NCBI GenBank assembly: GCA_938020445.1
Contig: CALIIC010000112.1
Span: forward strand, 1 to 53,388
Reading direction: 5' to 3'
Source: an uncultured Flavobacteriaceae bacterium
GTDB lineage: Bacteria > Bacteroidota > Bacteroidia > Flavobacteriales > Flavobacteriaceae
DNA length: 53,388 nucleotides
Below the pieces are notes generated by a model that ran no database searches, was not told the origin of the DNA, and saw nothing but the letters and a program-made list of their open reading frames with translations. Made by a program: the position numbers and the translations under genes. This document shows positions 44,317 through 53,388 of the stretch, piece after piece; the first letter of the stretch is position 1; the number at the start of each line of letters is the position of its first letter.

Positions 44317-45303
44317 ATGAAGCAAGCTTTCCCACCAAAACTACGTTCCTGTTGGCACCCTGTTGCTTATAGCGATCAGCTTACCAATGCTCCCTATGGC
44401 ACCTTTTTGTTGGACCAAGCAGTCGTCATCTGGCGCGATTCGAACCAGCAGGCACATGCCATGCGCGACCTATGCATTCACAGGGGTACTGCCTTATCGC
44501 TCGGGTGGATCAAAAACGATTGTATTGTTTGCCCCTACCATGCATGGGAGTACAATAACAAAGGAGCTTGTGTTCATATTCCGCAGGCGCCCGACATCGA
44601 GATTCCAAAAAAAGCAAATACCCCAATTTATCATTGCAAAGAAAAATTCGGCTTGGTATGGGTCGCGTTGGAAAAGCCCCTGTATTCCCTACCCGAGATT
44701 CCCGAGTTTGAAAATGATGGCTGGAAATTAGTCCAAACGGGGCCTTTTGATTGGGATAGCGACGCTTCGCGGCAGACAGAGAATTTTACCGATTTTGGGC
44801 ATTTCCCATGGGTGCATCCCGGTCTCTTGGGCGACCCGGAACGACCTGAAGTACCCCCATGTACCGTTCAACGCAAAGGAGCGGTTTTGCATTATTCCAT
44901 TGTGCGACCAGAAGCGCCCAACCCCGATGATTTTCCTGTTTTTGCCAATGAAGAGGTCGTACGACCCGAACGAAAAAGCGTGTACCAATTACATTTGCCC
45001 TATACCATTGTACTTCGATTGGGTTGGGGCGGTGAAGAAGGCATGGTTTATTTTTTTGTTTCCCAACCTATTTCCAACACTAAATGCCGGGGGTATTGTA
45101 TTATCGGCCGAAACTATAATACAGATGAGCCAGATACCATCCTTCAGAATTTTGAACAGGTAATTTTTGACCAAGACAAACGCATTGTTGAATCACAAAG
45201 ACCACAACAGGTGCCCTTTGATCTTAACGAAGAATTGCATTTAAATTTTGATGCGGTCGCCATAAGTTATCGCCGAGCAATGAAAAAAGAACAACTCACG
45301 TAA
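44317..45303 (+). CDS. Rieske non-haem iron oxygenase, alpha subunit type
   Basis: A 328-residue oxygenase. Rieske cluster ligands: Cys53, His55 (CIHRG) and Cys72, His75 (CPYHAWEY). Mononuclear iron site: Asp159, His162, His167 in NFTDFGHFPWVH. The length and missing second subunit fit the one-component PaO/VanA type. Reductase and ferredoxin genes are not in the neighbourhood. Substrate unknown; aromatic O-demethylation or hydroxylation are family reactions. It lies 34 bp before a large secreted protein, which has its own signal peptide. Confidence 0.9.
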   Translation: MKQAFPPKLRSCWHPVAYSDQLTNAPYGTFLLDQAVVIWRDSNQQAHAMRDLCIHRGTALSLGWIKNDCIVCPYHAWEYNNKGACVHIPQAPDIEIPKKANTPIYHCKEKFGLVWVALEKPLYSLPEIPEFENDGWKLVQTGPFDWDSDASRQTENFTDFGHFPWVHPGLLGDPERPEVPPCTVQRKGAVLHYSIVRPEAPNPDDFPVFANEEVVRPERKSVYQLHLPYTIVLRLGWGGEEGMVYFFVSQPISNTKCRGYCIIGRNYNTDEPDTILQNFEQVIFDQDKRIVESQRPQQVPFDLNEELHLNFDAVAISYRRAMKKEQLT

Positions 45304-45337
45304 GAATACGATTTAATAAAACAACCAATTGAACCAT

Positions 45338-48300
45338 ATGAAAAATTTAAGACTAGTACTGGCTATTTTGCTCCTGTTACCCATAGGTATGCAGTCGCAA
45401 CGAAAAAAAAGAAATGCCAAGGCGATACCCCAAATAGTACATGATTCCCTTTTTCATGGCTTGAAATGGCGTAATATCGGTCCGTTTCGCGGTGGCCGTA
45501 GCGTTGCCTCCACAGGCGTCGTCGGGGAGTCAATGACCTACTATATGGGCACCGTAGGAGGTGGTATTTGGAAGACGGTCGATGACGGCATTCGCTGGAA
45601 GAATGTTTCGGATGGCTTTCTAAAGACCGGTACGGTAGGCGCCATCGCCGTTTCGGAAAGCAATCCCAATATCGTTGTTGCGGGTATGGGCGAGCACGCG
45701 GCACGTGGGGTAATGACCTCTATGGGAGATGGGGTATACAAATCTACGGACGCCGGGAAAACCTGGAAACACATCGGGTTGGACAAAACCCGCCATATTT
45801 CTGATGTTATTATTCATCCCACCGATCCCGACATCATCTTTATTGCCGCACAAGGCGCCCAGTACGGTCCTAGCGGGGAAAGAGGTATTTACCGATCTAC
45901 CAATGGGGGCGATAGTTGGGAAAATGTACTGTTCGTAAACAACAATACAGGCGCCGCTTCCCTTTCAATGGATATGAAAAACCCCTTGATTCTTTATGCC
46001 GCGATGTGGCAGCACCGACGGTATCCCTGGATCATGGAATCGGGTGGTTCAGATTCCGGGCTCTATAAATCAGTTGATGGAGGAAGTAGTTGGAAAAAAA
46101 TGAAGGACGGCATACCCAAAGAATTCGGGAAGGCGGGTATCTCGGTTTCCAGGGCGAACAACGAACTCGTTTTCGCGGTCATTGAAGCCGAAGGAACCAA
46201 AGGTGGGGTGTATCGTTCGAATAATGCGGGCAAGAAATGGACACAGGTGAACAAAGATCGGATCAATATCGCCCGATCATGGTATTACATGGAAATCGTT
46301 GCCGACCCACAAGATGAGAATGTGGTCTATGTCCTGAACGCCCCGGTTACCAAATCGATCGATGGAGGGAAGCGCTTTAAACCCTTATCTACACCACATG
46401 GCGATAATCACCATTTATGGATCCACCCTCAAGACAATCAAAAAATGATCAACTCGAACGATGGAGGCGCCAATGTATCGAACAATGGTGGTAAAAGCTG
46501 GAGTACACAACAAAATCAAAATACCGCTCAATTTTATAGGGTCATCACCGATAACCTGGTTCCCTATAATGTATACGGTGGCCAACAAGACAATTCAACC
46601 GTAGCCATTGCCAGTAGAACCAATGACCAAGGCATCGATTGGAAAGATTGGTATGCCGTAGCCGGTGGGGAAAGCGCTTTTTTAGCCTTCGACCCCGACG
46701 ACCCCCAAATTATTTATGGGGGTACCTATCAAGGAAATATCGACAAATGGGACGCCCGTTCGCGCAATTCCAAACCCATTAAGCAATATCCCGAACTGGG
46801 TCTAAGCATCGCACCGGAGGATTCAAAATACCGTTATAACTGGAATGCCCCGATCATCACATCGCCCCATGATCGCAAAACCATATATCATGCAGGGAAC
46901 GTTGTCTTTAAATCTACCGATGAAGGACAAAGTTGGGAGGTCATTAGTCCCGACCTTACCAAAAATGAAAAAGACAAGCACGGTCCCGGCGGAGGACCTT
47001 ATACCAACGAAGCGGCCGGGGGTGAAAACTATAATACCCTATCCTATTTGACCGAATCGCCACACGAAAAAGGTGTTCTTTGGGCAGGTAGCGACGATGG
47101 ATTGCTACATGTGACCAGAGACGGAGGGCAAAATTGGAAAAATGTTACCCCTTCCGGCATTCCTGACGGTATTATCAATAGTATCGAAGTATCGCCTCAT
47201 GATGCTGCTACTGCGTTTATCGTCGTCATGCGCTACAAATCAATGGACTTGAGCTCGCATATTTTCAGAACCACCGATTATGGACAAACATGGGTGAAGA
47301 TCGTAAACGGTATTCGAGGAGAACATACCTTTACCAGAGTGGTTCGGGAAGACCCAAAAAGAAAAGGGCTGCTCTATGCAGGTACCGAAACTGGTCTTTT
47401 TGTTTCCTGGAACAATGGGCAATATTGGCAACCATTTCAGCTAAATCTTCCCCTTGTACCCATCAATGATCTCACCATTCAAGACAATGACCTGGTAGCG
47501 GCCACCGCCGGGCGCTCTTTTTGGATTCTCGATGATTTAGGGGCCTTGCAAAATGTGGATGCACCAAAGGCTCCGGTCAAAATCTTCAAACCCAAGGATA
47601 CCTACCTTCTTTTCGGAGGCAGTAGCGACAAACCTCGACCCGGGTTGGGAAGCAACCCCAAACAAGGCGTTACCTTTGATTATTACTTGGATAAAAATTC
47701 CGATAGCCTTGATCTAAAACTTGAAATCTATCAGGATACCAAACTCATACGAACCTTTAGCAATAAAAAGCCCAGCGATTTTAAATCATGGCCAGGCGGG
47801 CCGTCAAAACCGAAAACGCTTCCTTCCAAAAAAGGATACAATCGGTTTACTTGGGATTTTAGAAGAGAACAACTCCCTGCCATCAATAAGGTATTCGTAT
47901 TTGGTGGCCACGCCGGCTCGCGCGTGGGCCCAGGAACCTACTCTCTTAAACTCACCCTTGATAAATTGACTTCGGAAACGACCGTTGCCGTACTTCCAGA
48001 TCCAACAATAGAAGCGACCACAACTGATTTCGAAAAACAGCAGGCCTTGCTACAACAAATCGAACGTACGGTAAAGGCAATGCACCAATCCGTGAATGAA
48101 ATGCGTTCGGCAAAGGCCCAGCTGAAAAGCTATGCCAAGCTATTAAAAGACAATGAGCAAGCGACCGATCTTTTGGAAAAAGGAAAAGTGTTGATAAAAC
48201 GAATTGAGACTTGGGAACAACAGCTGATTCAACCAAAACAGAAGACTTTTCAAGATGTCATCAATTTTAACAACAAACTCAATTCCCAATTATTACATTT

Positions 48301-48487
48301 AAAAGACTATATCGATAGTTCGGAACCACAACTCACCAAGGGGGCCAATGAACGTTGGGCCGATCTTTTAAACGACTGGCAGGTATACGACAAGGAACGA
48401 AAGGAAATCGTAGAAACAGAAATGGCCGCCTATAATGTCCTTTATAAGGAACTAGGTCTCCCAGCGGTTATCATCCCCAAACAATAA
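45338..48487 (+). CDS. Large secreted Asp-box beta-propeller protein (BNR/sortilin-like)
   Basis: A 1049-residue exported protein starting at ATG 45338 (not the TTG at 45329) so that the signal peptide [16 protein letters not shown] is intact. About eight Asp-box repeats SxDxGxxW are seen, such as [36 protein letters not shown] and RTTDYGQTW, which form one or two seven- to ten-bladed propellers. The last 250 residues are a beta-sandwich-like part and a helical coiled part. Bacteroidota genomes hold many of these, often labelled glycosyl hydrolase without activity shown. Confidence 0.88.
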   Translation: MKNLRLVLAILLLLPIGMQSQRKKRNAKAIPQIVHDSLFHGLKWRNIGPFRGGRSVASTGVVGESMTYYMGTVGGGIWKTVDDGIRWKNVSDGFLKTGTVGAIAVSESNPNIVVAGMGEHAARGVMTSMGDGVYKSTDAGKTWKHIGLDKTRHISDVIIHPTDPDIIFIAAQGAQYGPSGERGIYRSTNGGDSWENVLFVNNNTGAASLSMDMKNPLILYAAMWQHRRYPWIMESGGSDSGLYKSVDGGSSWKKMKDGIPKEFGKAGISVSRANNELVFAVIEAEGTKGGVYRSNNAGKKWTQVNKDRINIARSWYYMEIVADPQDENVVYVLNAPVTKSIDGGKRFKPLSTPHGDNHHLWIHPQDNQKMINSNDGGANVSNNGGKSWSTQQNQNTAQFYRVITDNLVPYNVYGGQQDNSTVAIASRTNDQGIDWKDWYAVAGGESAFLAFDPDDPQIIYGGTYQGNIDKWDARSRNSKPIKQYPELGLSIAPEDSKYRYNWNAPIITSPHDRKTIYHAGNVVFKSTDEGQSWEVISPDLTKNEKDKHGPGGGPYTNEAAGGENYNTLSYLTESPHEKGVLWAGSDDGLLHVTRDGGQNWKNVTPSGIPDGIINSIEVSPHDAATAFIVVMRYKSMDLSSHIFRTTDYGQTWVKIVNGIRGEHTFTRVVREDPKRKGLLYAGTETGLFVSWNNGQYWQPFQLNLPLVPINDLTIQDNDLVAATAGRSFWILDDLGALQNVDAPKAPVKIFKPKDTYLLFGGSSDKPRPGLGSNPKQGVTFDYYLDKNSDSLDLKLEIYQDTKLIRTFSNKKPSDFKSWPGGPSKPKTLPSKKGYNRFTWDFRREQLPAINKVFVFGGHAGSRVGPGTYSLKLTLDKLTSETTVAVLPDPTIEATTTDFEKQQALLQQIERTVKAMHQSVNEMRSAKAQLKSYAKLLKDNEQATDLLEKGKVLIKRIETWEQQLIQPKQKTFQDVINFNNKLNSQLLHLKDYIDSSEPQLTKGANERWADLLNDWQVYDKERKEIVETEMAAYNVLYKELGLPAVIIPKQ

Positions 48488-48494
48488 TACCGGC

Positions 48495-49061
48495 ATGGAT
48501 TTTATTACCGACCGCACCTTTAAAGGGATCGATTATACACAACAAAAGCTTCCGAAAGGCGAGTACGAACAGTGCACATTCGAGGGGTGCGACTTCTCAG
48601 ATGGTTATTTGGACAATCAGCACTTTATGGAATGTACCTTCATAGATTGCAACCTTAGCAATGCGAACTTGGCGCATACGGTTTTTAAGGAAGTTGTCTT
48701 TGCCCACTGCAAGTTGGTCGGACTCAAATTTGAGGAATGCAATGACTTTTTAATGGATTTCAGTTTTAAGGACTGTGACTTGCAGCTTGCATCTTTCTAT
48801 GGCCTGTCTCTAAAAAAGCAGGAATTTGATACCTGCAAACTGATCAAAACCGATTTCTCGGAGGCCCAGCTCATAGCTGCCTCCTTTGCCCATTGCGATT
48901 TGAAGCAGGCCCTTTTTTTTAACACCGACCTATCGAACGCTGATTTTAGGACGGCCCAAAACTTTGGTATAGATCCGGAACAAAACCGGTTAAAAAAAGC
49001 GCGCTTTTCAAAAGAGGGCTTGCACGGTTTGCTTCAAAAGCATGATATTCAAGTTGTTTAG
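48495..49061 (+). CDS. Pentapeptide-repeat protein
   Basis: A 188-residue protein made of consecutive A(D/N)LxX-type pentapeptides (for example CNLSNANLAHTVF and DLSNADF), which fold as a right-handed quadrilateral beta-helix. It starts 8 bp after the propeller gene. Similar proteins such as MfpA/Qnr/McbG mimic DNA and protect gyrase, but most relatives have no known role. Nothing here points to quinolone resistance. Confidence 0.92.
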   Translation: MDFITDRTFKGIDYTQQKLPKGEYEQCTFEGCDFSDGYLDNQHFMECTFIDCNLSNANLAHTVFKEVVFAHCKLVGLKFEECNDFLMDFSFKDCDLQLASFYGLSLKKQEFDTCKLIKTDFSEAQLIAASFAHCDLKQALFFNTDLSNADFRTAQNFGIDPEQNRLKKARFSKEGLHGLLQKHDIQVV

Positions 49062-49114
49062 TCCGCACCTTGATTTACATGAAAACCGAAACCAAGGTAG
49101 TGGATTCCTGTATG

Positions 49115-49144
49115 CAAATTATCCGTTTGCAAACGGATAATTTG
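49115..49144. repeat. Perfect 30-bp palindrome
   Basis: CAAATTATCCGTTTG is directly followed by its exact reverse complement. The palindrome lies 53 bp after the pentapeptide gene stop and 27 bp before the DUF6265-like gene at 49172. The downstream flank is T-rich (49141-49158), so it could be a terminator hairpin for the upstream gene or a dimeric operator for the downstream gene. The arms are A/T-rich with a CCG core. Confidence 0.7.
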
Positions 49145-49171
49145 TATCTTGTTATTTTATAAATCATTTGA

Positions 49172-49669
49172 ATGATGCGATTTTTACTTGTTTTGGTACT
49201 GATTTCTTTTTCTAGCACCGCCCAAAATACCCTTTCCTTTGAGGAGGGGACTGTATCTCCGAAAGCATCCCTATCCGAAATTGCTTGGATGGAAGGTTAT
49301 TGGAAAGGGGAAGCCTTTGGCGGTATCACCGAAGAAATATGGAGCCCTGCATTGGGTGGGTCTATGATGTTTTCCTTTAAATTGGTAGTGGATGGTGCGG
49401 TGCAATTTTATGAAATAGGGCATATTAGACAGCTAGAGGAAACCCTGATTTTTGAGTTGAAACATTTTCACAGCGATCTAAAAGGCTGGGAGGAAAAAGA
49501 CGAAGTACAACGCTTTAAATTGATCAAAGTAGTGAACAATCGGCTTTATTTTGATGGGTTTACCTTTGAAAAAGTGAGCGATGACCAAATCAATATTTAT
49601 GCGTTGATCCATCAAAAGGATGGGGGTACGGACGAAGTCGTCTTTAATTACAAAAGACCCAAAGAATGA
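49172..49669 (+). CDS. Secreted DUF6265-like protein
   Basis: A 165-residue protein with signal peptide ending STAQ (about residue 17). The mature protein begins with an AWMEGYWKGEAFGG segment and continues GGSMMFSFKLV, QFYEIGHIRQ and LIFELKHFH, the pattern I know from DUF6265 (lipocalin-like beta barrel). The function is unknown. Its start lies just after a large palindrome, and the next gene overlaps its end by 4 bp. Confidence 0.8.
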   Translation: MMRFLLVLVLISFSSTAQNTLSFEEGTVSPKASLSEIAWMEGYWKGEAFGGITEEIWSPALGGSMMFSFKLVVDGAVQFYEIGHIRQLEETLIFELKHFHSDLKGWEEKDEVQRFKLIKVVNNRLYFDGFTFEKVSDDQINIYALIHQKDGGTDEVVFNYKRPKE

Positions 49670-50016
49670 AAAAGCAGTGCCTTGAATGTAGTACCGAAAT
49701 TATGGGTCGGGTAGATAAAAAGTTCTGCTCCGATTATTGTAGAAATGCCCATCACAACAAGGTCAACAAGGACAGTAAAAACCTTATTCGCAACATCAAT
49801 AACCGGCTTCGCAAAAACTATCGTGTACTCGACAGTTATGCACTAAAGGACGGAAAAACACGGACAACACGTACCCGGCTGCTCGACAAGGGCTTCGATT
49901 TTGATTTTATAACCAACCTATACACTACCAAAAAAGGCACCACCTATTATTTTGTCTACGACCTTGGGTACTTACCGCTCGACAATGATTATTATATGAT
50001 TGTAAAGCGCGAATAG
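49666..50016 (+). CDS. Small Cys4 zinc-ribbon protein
   Basis: A 116-residue protein with an N-terminal zinc site CxxC (Cys5, Cys8) and CxxxC (Cys21, Cys25) spaced by 12 residues, followed by AHHNKVNKDS and a basic helix (LIRNINNRLRKNYRVLD). The second half is beta-rich and ends with YYMIVKRE. Size and basic character suggest a nucleic-acid-binding or chaperone-like role, but no activity is known to me. It overlaps the secreted gene upstream by 4 bp and converges with the CBS gene. Confidence 0.75.
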   Translation: MKKQCLECSTEIMGRVDKKFCSDYCRNAHHNKVNKDSKNLIRNINNRLRKNYRVLDSYALKDGKTRTTRTRLLDKGFDFDFITNLYTTKKGTTYYFVYDLGYLPLDNDYYMIVKRE

Positions 50017-50252
50017 TTAAAAGTCTCACAAAACTTCCAAAGTTGAGGTAGGTGAGAAACGAGTTGTTACTAGAAGAAAGGTCAGCACATTCCTGATAAA
50101 CCTTCAAAATCACCAAGGCTCAAAACTTGGCGAAGACTTCTTCATTTAGGGGGCTTATCTATATAGGAACGGGGGAACATACCTGGGTTTTTTGGTTGGT
50201 ACTGGCTGTTAAACAACAGTCGAACTGGGAAACGGATAAAAAGTGATTAATG

Positions 50253-50717
50253 TTACTTCCAATTTTGTCCGCTTAGTTTTAGGGCCGCCACTACAATATC
50301 CTTGCGGCTAATCTGCCCGATTAAAAGGCCATCTTTCATAACCGGTAAACGACGACGATTTCCCTTATGAAAAACACCCGCAGCATCAAAAATACTGATG
50401 TCATGCTGAATGGTCTCGACATTCTTGGTCATGAACTTCTCTACACTTTTATCCAATATAGGTTGGTTAAAATACCGGCTCTCCGAAATTTGTTTCATAC
50501 AGTCGGCCTCTGAGATGATGCCAACCAGGAATCCGTTCTCATCCAATACCGGGCCACCTGAAATGTTATATTTGGTAAACAATTCCATCACCTGTAAAAT
50601 GGATTGTTCTGGAGTAAACGTCACCAATTTCTTCGTCATATAATCCGTAACCAATATGGGTGCATCGAACTCTTTTTTGACCGCTTTCCGAACTCCTTGA
50701 AAACTCTTGATTCCCAT
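50253..50717 (-). CDS. CBS-pair domain protein
   Basis: A 154-residue cytosolic protein with two CBS domains in tandem (about residues 20-80 and 85-150), each with the pattern of a hydrophobic strand, helix and GxIxxxD turn, here VGIISEADCMKQ and IGQISRKDIVVA. CBS pairs bind adenine nucleotides and often sense energy state; stand-alone pairs have no defined partner. Encoded opposite to its neighbours, with a 119-bp divergent gap to the M28 gene. Confidence 0.9.
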   Translation of the reverse strand: MGIKSFQGVRKAVKKEFDAPILVTDYMTKKLVTFTPEQSILQVMELFTKYNISGGPVLDENGFLVGIISEADCMKQISESRYFNQPILDKSVEKFMTKNVETIQHDISIFDAAGVFHKGNRRRLPVMKDGLLIGQISRKDIVVAALKLSGQNWK

Positions 50718-50792
50718 ATTTTTTACTTTTAAAGGTTGTCTATCAAGATAGGGAATTTTCCCCTAAAATGTAAAAAAACTCGATGTAATACC

Positions 50793-50819
50793 TTGACAGC
50801 TTAGAATTTTATACTTTTA
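50793..50819 (+). promoter_or_regulatory. Candidate promoter of membrane M28 peptidase gene
   Basis: TTG at 50793-50795, 16-base spacer, then TACTTTTA (50812-50819), seven of eight matches to the -7 consensus, 17 bp before the ATG at 50837. The spacing is slightly short for the class. Confidence 0.38.
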
Positions 50820-50836
50820 AGCTGCAAGACACATCC

Positions 50837-53122
50837 ATGAAAAAATTCCCTTCTATTTTTAGCATTTCACTGATTCTGTTAGCGATTTATTGGGTCTTTC
50901 ACACGACCATGCCTCCATATTCACCCGATGCGAATCTGGCAAAAACCGAATTTTCGACCGATAGGGCCCTTGCACACGTAGCTGCCATCTCGACAGCACC
51001 ACATGCTGTCGGTTTTCCCGCCCATGCAAAAGTTCGGCAATATATAATGGATGAACTTCAAAATATGGGCTTGGAAACAACGCTACAAGAAGGCTATACC
51101 GCGGGGGACTGGGGTAATTTAAGCAAGGCCACCAATATTTTGGCACGTATAAAAGGAAGTGATTCCGGGAAGGCGCTGTTGCTTTTATCACACTACGATA
51201 GCAGCCCACATTCCTCTTTAGGTGCCAGTGATGCCGGAAGTGGCGTAGCGACTATTTTGGAAGGGGTCCGGGCATTTTTAGCAACAAATACAACCCCAAA
51301 GAATGATATCATCATTCTCATTTCCGATGCGGAAGAACTGGGGCTCAACGGGGCAGACCTTTTTGTAAACCAACACCCTTGGGCCAAGGAGGTAGGCCTG
51401 GTTCTCAATTTTGAAGCGCGCGGAAGCGGAGGGCCGAGCTATATGCTTATCGAGACCAATAGGGGCAATGGCAGGCTTATCGAGGAATTTACCAAGGCAG
51501 CCCCCGACTATCCGGTAGCCAATTCCTTAGTGTATAGTATCTACAAAATGCTTCCCAACGACACGGATCTTACCGTATTTCGTGAAGACCGTGATATCGA
51601 AGGCTTAAACTTTGCATTTATAGATGACCACTATGATTATCATACCGTTCGGGATAATTACGAACGTTTAGACCGTAATACGCTGGCGCATCAAGGAGCC
51701 TACCTGATGCCGCTGCTTTCACATTTTAGCAATGCCGACCTAGGTACGCTCAAAAGTCTCAACGACTATGTGTATTTCGATGTTCCATTTTTTAAACTGG
51801 TTTCCTATCCTTTTGAATGGATTTGGCCCATGCTTGCATTTGCCGGTCTGTTGTTCGTTCTTTTACTCGTACAAGGTTTTCGAAAAAAAACAGTACAACT
51901 TCCGCAGCTTGCCAAGGGCTTTTTACCCATGTTACTGGCCCTTATTATAAATATACTAATCGGTTTTTATTCATTCCGATTTTTAAAATGGTGCTACCCC
52001 CAGTACCAAGATATGCTACACGGCTTTACGTATAATGGCTATACCTATATTGCCGCCTTTGTCTTCCTAACAATTGGCGTTTGTTTTTGGTCGTATCATA
52101 AGTTCAAGGATATTTCTATTCCCAATTTGCTGGTTGCGCCCCTGTTCTTATGGTTGATCATATGTACCGCGGTCGCTATCTACCTTCCCGGTGCCAGTTT
52201 TTTTATTGTACCGGTATTGGCACTCCTGGCGGCTTTCTTGGTGACCATCAATCAAAAACGGCCAACGGTATACCTTTTGGTATTTCTGTGTCTCCCTGCA
52301 ATTTGGATCTATGCCCCATTTATCAAAATGTTTCCTGTAGGCCTTGGTCTTAAAATGATGGTCGCCTCTACCCTGTTGCTTACCCTATCCTTTCTTTTGC
52401 TACTACCCGTTTTTGGTTTCTACAAAAGAAAAAAGACGCTTGGTCTACTTGGTGTATTGTTATTCTTTGTTGCTATGGTTACGGCCCATTTCAATGCCGA
52501 TTTTGATGCTGACAATCCCAAACCAAGTAGTTTATTATATGTACTGAACAGTGATACGCAAACGGCAAAATGGGCAACCTACGACAAGGTACTCCTAGAT
52601 TGGAACAGTCAATTTATTGATACGGATAAATCGATTCCAGAAAAATTAGCTACCCGTACAATCAGCAGCAAGTATGGTTCAGGCTTCAGTTTTGTTTCGG
52701 AAGCAGCAGTTAAGGATATTGCAGCACCCCAGGTTGAAACGCTGCGTGATACCGTAATTGGCGATGAACGGTTTATAGATTTGTGCATCACCCCGAAACG
52801 AGCGGTAAATCGTCTGGAGGTATTTACGAACGACATTCCCATCCAATCGGCGACTGTGAACAGCATTGTTCTTTCCGACTACTATTTGAAGCATCGAAAA
52901 AGGGGAAAACTGGTTACGCACTATATCAGTAATAACGAATACACCGATTTACAGCTAAGTATTCCCAAAGACAGTACCCTTGGACTGACGCTGTACGAAG
53001 CCTCGAACGATCTGTTACAAAATACCCAGTTTACGATTCCGAAAAGACCCGAAAATAGTATTCCCACACCTTTTGTACTCAACGATGCCATACTGGTAAC
53101 CAAAACCTTGAAATTTGACTAA
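50837..53122 (+). CDS. Membrane-bound M28 peptidase (ERMP1-like layout)
   Basis: A 761-residue protein. One N-terminal helix (residues 5-22) is followed by a peptidase domain with SHYDSSPHSS (His119, Asp121), SDAGSG (Asp132), SDAEELG (Glu166, Glu167) and HYDYHTVRD ligands. From about residue 325 to 560 there are seven or eight transmembrane helices, then a C-terminal soluble domain of about 200 residues. The order matches M28 peptidases of the ER metallopeptidase/Fxna group. Its last bases overlap the start of the next gene. It probably cleaves peptides in the periplasm. Confidence 0.9.
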   Translation: MKKFPSIFSISLILLAIYWVFHTTMPPYSPDANLAKTEFSTDRALAHVAAISTAPHAVGFPAHAKVRQYIMDELQNMGLETTLQEGYTAGDWGNLSKATNILARIKGSDSGKALLLLSHYDSSPHSSLGASDAGSGVATILEGVRAFLATNTTPKNDIIILISDAEELGLNGADLFVNQHPWAKEVGLVLNFEARGSGGPSYMLIETNRGNGRLIEEFTKAAPDYPVANSLVYSIYKMLPNDTDLTVFREDRDIEGLNFAFIDDHYDYHTVRDNYERLDRNTLAHQGAYLMPLLSHFSNADLGTLKSLNDYVYFDVPFFKLVSYPFEWIWPMLAFAGLLFVLLLVQGFRKKTVQLPQLAKGFLPMLLALIINILIGFYSFRFLKWCYPQYQDMLHGFTYNGYTYIAAFVFLTIGVCFWSYHKFKDISIPNLLVAPLFLWLIICTAVAIYLPGASFFIVPVLALLAAFLVTINQKRPTVYLLVFLCLPAIWIYAPFIKMFPVGLGLKMMVASTLLLTLSFLLLLPVFGFYKRKKTLGLLGVLLFFVAMVTAHFNADFDADNPKPSSLLYVLNSDTQTAKWATYDKVLLDWNSQFIDTDKSIPEKLATRTISSKYGSGFSFVSEAAVKDIAAPQVETLRDTVIGDERFIDLCITPKRAVNRLEVFTNDIPIQSATVNSIVLSDYYLKHRKRGKLVTHYISNNEYTDLQLSIPKDSTLGLTLYEASNDLLQNTQFTIPKRPENSIPTPFVLNDAILVTKTLKFD

Positions 53123-53388
53123 AACAATCGCAATTCTGGGGTGCGGGTGGCTAGGACTACCATTGGCCGAGTCGTTGTTGGCAAAAGGGTTTCGTATACA
53201 TGGAAGTACAACCTCCGAAGAAAAATTGTCGGTTCTTTCAAGTCGCGGTATTCTCCCCTTTTTGATTTCACTGTCCGAAGAAGGGGTCGAAGGCCCCATT
53301 ACTTTGTTTTTGGAAGGAGTAGACACCTTGCTCATCAATGTTCCTCCCAGGCTACGGGGAAAAAAAAAGGAAAACTACGTAAAAAAGA
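53115..53388 (+). CDS. Rossmann-fold NAD(P)-binding protein, N-terminal part (cut by window end)
   Basis: A frame opens at TTG 53115, overlapping the peptidase stop by 8 bp, and stays open to the end of the window (91 codons). It starts with a dinucleotide fold IAILGCGWLGLPLAESL, then GSTTSEEKLSVL and LLINVPPRLR. This is like the YeeZ/extended-SDR group of epimerase-like proteins. The rest of the gene lies outside the window, so length and function cannot be judged. The start codon is the weakest part of the call. Confidence 0.7.
   Translation, partial: MTKTIAILGCGWLGLPLAESLLAKGFRIHGSTTSEEKLSVLSSRGILPFLISLSEEGVEGPITLFLEGVDTLLINVPPRLRGKKKENYVKK

Noticed and set aside
48495-49061. Qnr-like quinolone-resistance protein
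   Set aside because: Pentapeptide repeats alone are not evidence; no Qnr-specific loops were recognised.
50017-50252. Terminator or RNA gene between the converging zinc-ribbon and CBS genes
   Set aside because: Only a 5-bp stem (CTGTT/AACAG around 50205) was found and no T tract; nothing convincing in this 236-bp gap.

Overview
The window looks like a chromosome segment of a flexirubin-producing member of the Flavobacteriaceae (Bacteroidota), possibly of the marine Zobellia/Maribacter type. Three things point there: AT-leaning DNA with TAnnTTTG-like -7 promoter elements, many Bacteroidota-style signal peptides ending in ..AQ/..GQ, and a complete dialkylresorcinol/aryl-polyene (flexirubin) pigment cluster. 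The genus is a guess; the class-level call is firm. No rRNA, tRNA, CRISPR array, insertion sequence or phage gene was seen.

Left flank (1-6.8 kb). Two minus-strand leucine-rich-repeat proteins (161-2002 and 4480-6612) are paralogues. They share an unnamed C-terminal domain with GNC[AS]TPVKD, EQVQGL, NK[VI]KIKGER and CC motifs. Between them lie a serine hydrolase of the beta-lactamase fold and a secreted protein of unknown function.

Pigment cluster (6.9 to about 40.8 kb). A putative flavin-dependent halogenase (minus strand) is divergent from a long, tightly packed plus-strand gene series. The series begins with a MIO-type tyrosine ammonia-lyase, which would make the 4-coumarate starter. It continues with a WG-repeat protein, a ketoreductase, a ketosynthase, an ACP, an LpxL-like acyltransferase, DarA and DarB (dialkylresorcinol synthesis), two hot-dog dehydratases, a small unknown protein, a BtrH-like acyltransferase, an ABC exporter pair, a thioesterase, a second ketosynthase, a truncated ketosynthase-like protein, a second ACP, and a ketosynthase/chain-length-factor pair. 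Next come a deacetylase-like protein, a LolA-like protein, a lipoprotein, a third dehydratase-like protein, a secreted protein, a GT2-DUF2062 fusion, an MMPL exporter fused to a PlsC acyltransferase, and a sulfurtransferase. After a 169-bp gap follow a CrtI-like FAD oxidoreductase, a cupin-like (JmjC) protein, a C45-type Ntn hydrolase lipoprotein, a PaaK-like adenylating ligase (candidate coumarate activator) and a nitrilase-superfamily amidohydrolase. The likely flow is Tyr to coumarate, activation and loading on ACP, iterative elongation by KS/CLF, KR and DH to an aryl polyene, separate DarA/DarB synthesis of the dialkylresorcinol, esterification, then export to the outer membrane.

Right flank (40.9-53.4 kb). 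This is ordinary metabolism and secreted hydrolases: an M20 amidohydrolase, a SRPBCC protein, an M28 peptidase, a Rieske oxygenase, a large Asp-box (BNR/sortilin-like) protein, a pentapeptide-repeat protein, a DUF6265-like protein, a small Cys4 zinc-finger protein, a CBS-pair protein, a membrane M28 peptidase, and the start of a Rossmann-fold NAD(P)-binding protein cut by the window end. A perfect 30-bp palindrome lies at 49115-49144.
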